9,021 nucleotides of DNA, from the NCBI GenBank assembly GCA_023389425.1, contig JAEWEK010000318.1, forward strand, positions 1 through 9,021, read 5' to 3'. The stretch's first letter is position 1, and every line of letters begins with the position of its first letter. Source of the DNA: Pseudomonadota bacterium. Lineage in GTDB: Bacteria > Pseudomonadota > Gammaproteobacteria > Burkholderiales > Burkholderiaceae_D. The notes below the pieces were generated by a model that saw only the letters and a program-made list of their open reading frames with translations, searched no databases and was not told the DNA's origin. Both the position numbers and the translations under genes were made by a program. Of the stretch, positions 1 through 4,512 are shown one piece after another.

Positions 1-524
1 CGCGTGTAGAACACGTGGACTTCGTCGATCTCGCCGGCTTGCTGGGCGTCCAGCAGCACCTTGATCGGGCCGATCAGGCGGTCGAGGTGCGGGGTATCGC
101 CCAACTGCACCGCTTTCGCCACGACGCGCGCGCCCACACGGTTGAGAAAGCCAAAACCCTTGTTGCCGATTGCGACCAGCGAGACCCCGATATGCCGCTC
201 CTCATATTCACGCAGGCGCAGCGTGAGCAGGCGCAGCACGTTGGTGTTCAAGCCGCCGCACAGGCCCTTGTCGGTGCTGACCACGATCAGGCCGACGTTC
301 TTCACTTCCTTGCGCGGGATGATGAAGGGATGGCGGTATTCGGGATTGGCCTGCGCCAGGTGGCCGGCGATATTGCGCACCTTGGTGGCGTAGGGCCGCG
401 CGGCACGCATGCGCTCCTGCGCCTTGCGCATCTTGGACGCGGCGACCATTTCCATCGCCTTGGTGATCTTGCGCGTGTTTTCGACACTGCGGATCTTGTT
501 GCGGATGTCCTTGAAGCCGGGCAT
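1..524 (-). CDS. atpG: F1F0 ATP synthase gamma subunit, N-terminal part (cut by the left edge)
   Basis: This gene encodes the central rotor shaft of F1 ATP synthase, which couples proton flow through F0 to catalysis in the alpha3beta3 head on the cytoplasmic face of the inner membrane. The 174 visible codons carry clear family signatures. The N-terminal helix has KITKAMEMVAASKM (residues 19-32), STDKGLCGGLN lies at 83-93, and LIGPIKV at about 150-156. The family is usually about 290 residues, so roughly 115 C-terminal residues lie beyond the window. The ATG at 524-522 is chosen because it begins the conserved N-terminal helix and has GGGAG six bases upstream. The reading frame stays open upstream to about 914 through repeats and a gene remnant, so automated callers could extend it wrongly. 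In most proteobacteria atpA directly precedes atpG; here it does not. No base change visibly damages the protein, so it is probably functional. Whether it is the only copy or a paralog cannot be told from this window. Confidence 0.93.
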   Translation of the reverse strand, partial: MPGFKDIRNKIRSVENTRKITKAMEMVAASKMRKAQERMRAARPYATKVRNIAGHLAQANPEYRHPFIIPRKEVKNVGLIVVSTDKGLCGGLNTNVLRLLTLRLREYEERHIGVSLVAIGNKGFGFLNRVGARVVAKAVQLGDTPHLDRLIGPIKVLLDAQQAGEIDEVHVFYT

Positions 525-530
525 GCCAGT

Positions 531-535
531 CTCCC
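531..535 (-). promoter_or_regulatory. Shine-Dalgarno site of atpG
   Basis: GGGAG on the minus strand, six bases before the ATG at 524. It fixes the start of atpG against the much longer open frame that continues upstream. Confidence 0.7.
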
Positions 536-560
536 GAGGCAATGGCGCCCTGTTTGTTAC

Positions 561-590
561 CGTCGCCCTCGCGAAGGCGGGGGGCCCATT
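561..590. repeat. degenerate REP-like unit
   Basis: A 30-base stretch that aligns without gaps to the right REP arm at 6999-7028 with about 22 of 30 identities by eye. It shares the CGTC head, the CGCG-GGCGGG hairpin core and the CCCATT tail. It lies only 36 bases upstream of the atpG start and could form a weak hairpin in the atpG leader. It is more diverged than the units at 627-660 and 703-736, which suggests an older copy. Its CCCATT tail overlaps the left 12-base direct repeat of the neighbouring palindromic element. Confidence 0.5.
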
Positions 591-596
591 TTTTCG
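585..596 (+). repeat. left 12-base direct repeat flanking the palindromic element
   Basis: CCCATTTTTTCG ends exactly one base before the left 22-base terminal inverted repeat begins. It is identical to 767-778. A preceding G also matches, but the right-hand G belongs to the inverted repeat. This is either a target-site duplication or a shared REP tail. Confidence 0.6.
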
Positions 597-766
597 CGCT
601 GTCTGCGTTAAGTGTTGAAAGTGATTCGTCGTTCCGGCGCAGGCCGGAACCCATGCTGAGTGTGCGTGCTTGCAGCTCTCGCCGCGGCCGCGATCCAATA
701 TGCTCAGTATGGGTCCCGGCCTGCGCCGGGACGACGTGCTTAAGTCAACACTTAACGCAGGCAGCG
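597..766. mobile_element. 170-bp palindromic MITE/REPIN-like element with terminal inverted repeats
   Basis: Two 64-base arms (597-660 and 703-766) are inverted copies with about 52 of 64 identities around a 42-base centre. Each arm has three parts. The outer 22 bases (597-618 and 745-766) differ at one position. The next eight bases are unrelated. The inner 34-base REP core (627-660 and 703-736) differs at three positions and holds a hairpin of the CCGGCGCAGGCCGG type. The element is directly abutted by a 12-base direct repeat, CCCATTTTTTCG, at 585-596 and 767-778, as expected of a target-site duplication. However, the left copy overlaps a REP tail, so it may instead be part of the repeat family. 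There is no transposase gene; such elements are normally mobilised in trans, for REPs by RAYT (TnpA-REP) proteins. It sits between atpG and a decayed DJ-1/PfpI fragment. Confidence 0.65.
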
Positions 767-778
767 CCCATTTTTTCG
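767..778 (+). repeat. right 12-base direct repeat flanking the palindromic element
   Basis: A second exact copy of CCCATTTTTTCG, starting immediately after the right terminal inverted repeat. Similarity of the neighbouring minus-strand frame to the DJ-1/PfpI family stops at this border. Confidence 0.6.
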
Positions 779-779
779 A

Positions 780-902
780 GCAGCCGCGTATGTCGGCGTT
801 TATCGCGGTCGTGATAAGCCGTCCGTCCACCACGACCTGCTCATCGGTCCATTCAGCCCCAGCATTGCACAAATCCTGTTTCCTTGTCGGCCAGCTGCTC
901 AT
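780..902 (-). pseudogene. C-terminal remnant of a DJ-1/PfpI-family protein
   Basis: The minus-strand frame from 902 reads MSSWPTRKQDLCNAGAEW and continues TDEQVVVDGRLITT. This matches from memory the C-terminal signature of DJ-1/PfpI intracellular protease/amidase-like proteins (TSWPS..-D-.NAGAEW-DE-VVVDG-LITSR-PDDLPAF). About 40 residues remain of a family usually near 170-190. The nucleophile-elbow region with the catalytic cysteine is missing: a TAA stop lies in frame four codons upstream (914-912), and I found no further similarity between 903 and 960. The 3' end is cut at the palindromic element. A living small protein is unlikely. The fragment is short and has no start-to-stop frame of its own, because the frame runs on into atpG. 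A 5'-truncated gene relic is the best reading. Confidence 0.6.
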
Positions 903-1031
903 GTCTCGATTTTAGGAGCGTCGGCATGGGCATGGCGCGCGCCTAATGGTGCGCGGCACATGTATTTACTTGTCACAGGAGAAATGTACGCTTACACTCA
1001 TCCGCTTTATTCCCGCTTGTTGAGCCGACCA

Positions 1032-1637
1032 ATGAAAATTGCACTGTCCTTGATGTTGATTGTCCTGTCCCAATGCGCCGCGTCGACCGCCGAAGCGAGC
1101 TGCAAGGATGCCGGCACGCGCCTGAACCGTTTCGCCAGCGCCGACCAGCAGATTCGCGCAGAGTGGGACGCGCTTCAGCAGGACGCAAGGGCGACGGACG
1201 CCGACAAGGCCGCGCTGCAGGAACGCATGCGCACGATCGACGCCACGAATCTCAAGCAAGTGCAGGAGATTATTGATGTTTGTGGCTGGCCGAAAGACAA
1301 GAAGGCGAGCCACACGGCGTGGCTGCTGGTCCAGCATGCCGACAGCGATATCGCCTTCCAGAAGAAGGCCAAGGACCTGCTGGAGGCTTCGGTCATGGCC
1401 GGAATCGGCGCGCCAAGCGACCTCGCCTACCTCGCCGACCGGATCGCATCGAACGAGAATCGCCCGCAGGAATACGGTACCCAATTCACGCAAACCGATC
1501 GCTGCACCCTGAAGCTGCTGCCGGTCGATGACATCGAACAGGTCAAGCGCCGCCGCCAGGCCATTGGGCTGCCCAGCATGGAAGAATACGAGGCCGAGGG
1601 ACGCCGCCGTTCGATCCCGGCTGACTGCGCGAAGTGA
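1032..1637 (+). CDS. exported DUF6624-like protein
   Basis: A 201-residue protein of unknown function that resembles the DUF6624 family. Shared traits are a helical N-terminal half, a WLLVQHADSD block (residues 97-106) and the block YLADRIASNENRPQEYGTQ (133-151). From the ATG at 1032 the first 22 residues form a standard signal peptide (MK, a hydrophobic core, AEA before SC), which predicts export to the periplasm. LSQC at residues 12-15 resembles a lipobox but has Gln at -1, so a lipoprotein is less likely. Alternative in-frame starts are 984, which has AGGAG only two to three bases upstream, and 960, which has no ribosome site; the start is uncertain. Mature cysteines are at 24, 84, 158 and 199, an even number that could pair as disulfides. 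The next gene begins 7 bp downstream, suggesting an operon. No biochemical role can be assigned. Confidence 0.78.
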   Translation: MKIALSLMLIVLSQCAASTAEASCKDAGTRLNRFASADQQIRAEWDALQQDARATDADKAALQERMRTIDATNLKQVQEIIDVCGWPKDKKASHTAWLLVQHADSDIAFQKKAKDLLEASVMAGIGAPSDLAYLADRIASNENRPQEYGTQFTQTDRCTLKLLPVDDIEQVKRRRQAIGLPSMEEYEAEGRRRSIPADCAK

Positions 1638-1644
1638 AAAGCCT

Positions 1645-1950
1645 GTGAAAGCCAAATTTCTGCTATTTGCCGGCGTCGCCGTTTTTTCGCTGAACGCGTT
1701 CGCGCAGTTCGACAAAGCGAATACAAAGAAGGAATGCACCCGGCGCTGCAATATCGGCATGCCGAATGAGCCCGAGATCAAATCCCCGCACGACACGTTT
1801 CTTGCTGCGATCCTGGAAAAGAAACGCGTCGAAAAAGATCCGGAAAAGCTGAAGCAGCTCGCAGCGGACGAAGCAAACGAGCGCGAACGCTTTGCGCAGG
1901 ACGTCGAAAAGCGCTGCACCAGGGTGTGCCGACATAACCCGGACGAGTAA
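1645..1950 (+). CDS. small exported protein with twin CX3C motifs, unknown family
   Basis: A 101-residue protein starting at GTG 1645, seven bases after the DUF6624-like gene. This start is preferred because it begins directly with a clean signal peptide (MKAKFLLFAGVAVFSLNAFA, cut before QFDK). A longer frame from ATG 1528 would lie inside the preceding gene and put 39 charged residues in front. The mature part of about 81 residues is highly charged and probably helical. It has exactly four cysteines in two CX3C pairs: ECTRRC at 30-35 and RCTRVC at 90-95, with 55 residues between. Such pairs spaced on two helices can form two disulfides in a helical hairpin, as in CHCH or small Tim proteins; this is analogy, not homology. 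No strong ribosome site is visible before the GTG, so translational coupling to the upstream gene is plausible. I do not recognise the family. Confidence 0.72.
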   Translation: MKAKFLLFAGVAVFSLNAFAQFDKANTKKECTRRCNIGMPNEPEIKSPHDTFLAAILEKKRVEKDPEKLKQLAADEANERERFAQDVEKRCTRVCRHNPDE

Positions 1951-2000
1951 AGACAGCCACGGCGCACACCCGTGCCGCTGCGACACATCGCGCCAATTCG

Positions 2001-2006
2001 GATAAT
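2001..2006 (+). promoter_or_regulatory. possible -10 box of the DUF6582-like gene
   Basis: GATAAT matches five of six bases of the sigma-70 -10 consensus, 26 bases before the ATG at 2033. The -35 region 17 bases further up (CTGCGA, 1978-1983) is poor, so this is tentative. Confidence 0.25.
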
Positions 2007-2032
2007 GGGGCTTCCACTTTCACGGAGGTCCC

Positions 2033-2275
2033 ATGAGCAAGCTCGATCAGCAAGACCGGAACGAGATTCCGGCCCGCGAATACGCCTTCCCCACACAGCG
2101 CAAGGAACCGCTGGAAGACGCCAGCCACGTCCGCAATGCCATCGCCCGCTTCGACCAGGTCGAAGGCGTGACGGACAAGGAGAAGGACGAGGCATGGAGC
2201 CGCATCCGCAGCGCCGCGAAAAAGTTCAATGTGGAGGTGAACGAGAGCGACTGGCGCGAACTCGGCAAGAAATAA
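2033..2275 (+). CDS. DUF6582-like small cytoplasmic protein
   Basis: An 80-residue hydrophilic protein without signal peptide or membrane segment. Motifs that recall the DUF6582 family are the N-terminal SKLDQQDRNEIP, then YAFPTQRKEPLEDASHVRNA (about residues 17-36) and a helical end with DEAWSRIRSAAKKFNVEV. In other bacteria such modules occur as stand-alone small proteins and at the tail of phage-related proteins, and the function is unknown. The start is well supported by GGAGG at 2024-2028, five bases ahead (four-base spacer before ATG). It stands alone, 82 bp after the twin-CX3C gene and 124 bp before the glycine-zipper gene. Codon use is like the neighbours and nothing looks broken. The name rests on recalled sequence similarity only. 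Confidence 0.82.
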   Translation: MSKLDQQDRNEIPAREYAFPTQRKEPLEDASHVRNAIARFDQVEGVTDKEKDEAWSRIRSAAKKFNVEVNESDWRELGKK

Positions 2276-2399
2276 GGTTCTCGCCGGCGCCCGCCCATCC
2301 TTACATCTGATTACGATTGATACAGCAACACGTCTATCCGACCTGAATTCCGGGCAGTAATCTAGCCCTGCATCAACGCACAACATTCAGGAGAGAATA

Positions 2400-3053
2400 A
2401 TGGACGCGACCACCGCTACGGCCAAACGAATCCACCCGCTGATGGCAGCCGCCGCTGCCTCCGTCATCATCGCGAGCGCGGCCGCCACGGCCGCGATCAC
2501 GGGCCTGCTGCCCAATTCGCACAGCGCGCCGGAGCCGCAGGCCAATACGGCGGCCGCGCAGCAGCTGGCGGCGCAGGGCGTGAACCTGCCGACGCCGGCG
2601 GCCGTCCAGCCTGGCGCAACGGCGCAGCCGTACGGGCAATCGTTCGCGCAGCAAAATGCGCAACAGAACGCCCAGCAATACGCACTGCCGAACGGCCAGC
2701 CCTACGCACAGCAGTATGTTCCGGCAGCGGCAGCGGCTCCCGCCCCGGCCCCGCTCACCGCAATGAACGCCGAGCCCGCACCGGCCGCAGCGCAAGCGGC
2801 GCCGGCCGTCCACAAGCGCCCGGTCGTGCACCACCGCAGCACCCAGGTCGCCCGCTATGACGACGCCGGCTACCAGCAGCGTCCGGCACCGGCGCCGCGC
2901 CAGCCGAACTATGTGGCGATGGGCACCGGCGCCGTGATCGGCGGCCTGCTGGGCAACCAGGTCGGCAGTGGCAACGGCCGCAAGCTGGCTACCGTGGCCG
3001 GCATCATCGGCGGCGGCATGCTGGGCAACGAAATCGCCAACCGCCAGCCGTAA
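2400..3053 (+). CDS. membrane-anchored glycine-zipper 2TM protein
   Basis: A 217-residue envelope protein. It starts with a short basic segment and a hydrophobic helix (about residues 13-36), read as an uncleaved inner-membrane anchor since no lipobox is present. A low-complexity linker follows (about 43-170), rich in Ala, Gln and Pro with repeated AQQN, PYGQ and PYAQQY units. The C-terminus holds the glycine-zipper domain (about 175-211): GTGAVIGGLLGNQVGSG, then AGIIGGGMLGNE. This is the Rickettsia 17-kDa surface antigen / SlyB-like 2TM pattern, in which small-residue helices pack in a membrane. AGGAG at 2389-2393 lies a few bases ahead of the ATG and supports the start. Gene function is unknown; members are generally linked to envelope integrity. 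It converges with cbpM, with a 35-bp gap. Confidence 0.85.
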   Translation: MDATTATAKRIHPLMAAAAASVIIASAAATAAITGLLPNSHSAPEPQANTAAAQQLAAQGVNLPTPAAVQPGATAQPYGQSFAQQNAQQNAQQYALPNGQPYAQQYVPAAAAAPAPAPLTAMNAEPAPAAAQAAPAVHKRPVVHHRSTQVARYDDAGYQQRPAPAPRQPNYVAMGTGAVIGGLLGNQVGSGNGRKLATVAGIIGGGMLGNEIANRQP

Positions 3054-3088
3054 TCATCCGCGCACGCCGGGCAACACGTCCGGCATGC

Positions 3089-3400
3089 TCATTCGCCGCC
3101 CAGCACGTGCAAACGCCCGCGCAGGCGGCGAATTTCATCCCCCAAGTCGATCACGAGCGCAGCCAACTGTTCGTTGGCATCGAAGTCGCGCTCGATGCGC
3201 GCCATGCGCCGTGCGCGATCGAGGTCGCTGCTGCGAAAGCGCCAACTCGTCACCTGCACGGTAACATCGCCATTGAGTGTGCCGGCCTGAACGTGACGCA
3301 CTACCCACTCCGGTTCGACACCGGCGGCGCGCGCGAGTTCATCCAGGTTCAGCGCCACTTCATCGAGCAGCACGCCGTTGATTGCTTGCTTTGCTTGCAT
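3089..3400 (-). CDS. cbpM: chaperone modulator CbpM
   Basis: A 103-residue protein, close to the roughly 101 residues of E. coli CbpM. CbpM binds the J-domain of CbpA and blocks its action as a DnaK co-chaperone and its DNA binding. The sequence has a MerR-like helix-turn-helix region (about residues 14-45, LNLDELARAAGVEPEWVVRHV), then a beta segment with WRF near 53-55. It ends in a charged helix (about 57-100) that could form a coiled coil. Identification rests on this architecture plus position directly after cbpA. The start at 3400 is preferred over an upstream ATG at 3469, which lies inside cbpA. AGGAG at 3411-3415 is 10 bases ahead and overlaps the cbpA stop codon. It is transcribed with cbpA, with a 13-bp gap. 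Confidence 0.88.
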   Translation of the reverse strand: MQAKQAINGVLLDEVALNLDELARAAGVEPEWVVRHVQAGTLNGDVTVQVTSWRFRSSDLDRARRMARIERDFDANEQLAALVIDLGDEIRRLRGRLHVLGGE

Positions 3401-3410
3401 CGCTGTCCGT

Positions 3411-3415
3411 CTCCT
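3411..3415 (-). promoter_or_regulatory. cbpM ribosome site overlapping the cbpA stop
   Basis: The minus-strand sequence TAGGAGA contains both the cbpA TAG stop (3416-3414) and the AGGAG site for cbpM. Ribosomes ending cbpA stop on the cbpM site, which suggests translational coupling and a fixed ratio of the two proteins. Confidence 0.6.
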
Positions 3416-4334
3416 AGCGCGGGTTGAAGGCCAGATCGCGCGCCATCTGCTGGTACAGTTCGCGCGCACGGTCGCTGTCTGCCGGCGGCAGCACTACCTC
3501 GAGGATCAGATACAGGTCGCCCGGCGTGCTCGATGGAATGCCGCGTCCCTTCAGGCGCAGCTTGCGGCCCGCCTGCGATCCCTTCGGCACCGTCACCTCC
3601 ACCTGCCCGGACGGCGTCTGCACGGTGATGCCGGCGCCAAGCGCCGCCTCCCATGGCGTGACCGGCACATTCTGGACTACCTGCGATCCGTCGACACGGA
3701 AACGCGGATCGGGGTTGAACTGGATTTCCAGGTACAGGTCGCCCGGCGGCCCGCCGCCGATGCCGGGATGGCCCTGTCCGGACAGCCGCAACTGCTGGCC
3801 CGGGGTGACGCCTTTCGGGATGTTCACGCTCAATGTCTTTTCTTGCATGTGCACGCGGCCCTGCTCGTCGTGCTGCGGCACCCGCATCGCCACCTGGCGC
3901 GCGGTGCCGGTGTAGGCGTCGCGCAAGTCGATGGCGATGGCGGCATGGATGTCCTCGCCGGGCATCTGGAAGGCGTGCCCGCCGCCGCCAGCGCGTGCGC
4001 CACGGCGCCCGCGCCCCATGTGCGCGAACAGGTCGGCGAACAGGTCTTCGGCATCGGCGCCCGCGTAGTCGTGCTGTGCGCCCCAGTCCGGCGGCGGCCG
4101 GAACTGCTGGCCCTGCTGGTAGCCGCGGCCGAGCTCGTCGTAGGCGGCGCGCTTTTCCGCGTCGCCCAGCACCCCGTAGGCTTCGTTGATTTCCTTGGTC
4201 TTCTCGTCGGCGTCCTTATGCTTGCTGACGTCGGGATGGTACTTGCGCACCAGCTTGCGGTACGCAGCCTTGATCTCGTCGGCGCCGGCGCTCCGTTCAA
4301 GGCCGAGAATCTGGTAGTAGTCCTTGTATTCCAC
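3414..4334 (-). CDS. cbpA: curved DNA-binding protein / DnaJ-like co-chaperone CbpA
   Basis: A 306-residue J-domain co-chaperone, the same length as E. coli CbpA as I recall it. It stimulates DnaK ATPase and can bind curved DNA in the nucleoid. The J-domain covers about residues 1-70 and starts EYKDYYQILGLERS, with the essential HPD triad at 33-35. A Gly/Arg-rich linker follows (about 70-120, GRGRRGARAGGGG). There is no CXXCXGXG zinc finger, which separates it from true DnaJ. Two beta-rich substrate domains follow (IPKGVTPGQQLRLSGQGHPG and VPKGSQAGRKLRLKGRGIP). The start is a GTG at 4334, with GGGAG five bases upstream. An ATG at 4376 would add 14 residues before the invariant J-domain start and is rejected. 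cbpM follows. The 178 bp to the divergent kelch gene should hold the promoters, but I see no convincing sigma-70 or heat-shock box there. Confidence 0.95.
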   Translation of the reverse strand: MEYKDYYQILGLERSAGADEIKAAYRKLVRKYHPDVSKHKDADEKTKEINEAYGVLGDAEKRAAYDELGRGYQQGQQFRPPPDWGAQHDYAGADAEDLFADLFAHMGRGRRGARAGGGGHAFQMPGEDIHAAIAIDLRDAYTGTARQVAMRVPQHDEQGRVHMQEKTLSVNIPKGVTPGQQLRLSGQGHPGIGGGPPGDLYLEIQFNPDPRFRVDGSQVVQNVPVTPWEAALGAGITVQTPSGQVEVTVPKGSQAGRKLRLKGRGIPSSTPGDLYLILEVVLPPADSDRARELYQQMARDLAFNPR

Positions 4335-4339
4335 GCGAT

Positions 4340-4344
4340 CTCCC
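4340..4344 (-). promoter_or_regulatory. Shine-Dalgarno site supporting the GTG start of cbpA
   Basis: GGGAG on the minus strand, five bases before GTG 4334. It decides for the GTG over the upstream ATG at 4376. Confidence 0.6.
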
Positions 4345-4368
4345 GAAAGCGGTTTTCGCCATCGTAAC

Positions 4369-4383
4369 GCGGCCATCGGCCGC
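4369..4383. other. perfect 6-bp GC hairpin in the cbpA/kelch divergent intergenic region
   Basis: GCGGCC, ATC and GGCCGC form a perfect stem with a 3-base loop, 35-49 bases upstream of the cbpA start. If transcription begins further out, it would sit in the cbpA 5' leader; otherwise it could be a protein-binding palindrome. GC-rich DNA yields such palindromes by chance, so the significance is low. Confidence 0.3.
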
Positions 4384-4512
4384 GCAGCGCACCCGACGAC
4401 GGCGCCGACAAATCAAGACAATTGCTTGCGAACGCTGACAAACGAATACAGCAAGGATCGCCGTATTTACATAGACTCGGCATTTCCCCCAACCTTTACC
4501 GAGCCTTCAAAC

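Noticed and set aside
15..611. 198-codon plus-strand open frame opposite atpG
   Set aside because: The minus-strand reading gives the conserved ATP synthase gamma sequence. The plus frame ends within repeat DNA and has no family resemblance.
1958..1974. possible terminator after the twin-CX3C gene
   Set aside because: CACGG and CCGTG can pair with a 7-base loop, but a 5-bp stem without a T tract is too weak to call in GC-rich DNA.
966..2195. 409-codon minus-strand open frame opposite the DUF6624, CX3C and DUF6582 genes
   Set aside because: It spans three plus-strand genes and their gaps and has no recognisable motif. I also checked it for atpA, which would be expected upstream of atpG, and it does not resemble an ATP synthase alpha subunit.
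3066..3084. possible terminator between the convergent glycine-zipper and cbpM genes
   Set aside because: GCCGG and CCGGC can pair across a 9-base loop, but the stem is short and there is no T tract on either side.
3378..4367. 329-codon plus-strand open frame opposite cbpA
   Set aside because: The minus strand carries an intact J-domain protein with HPD motif and correct length, so the plus-strand frame is a shadow.
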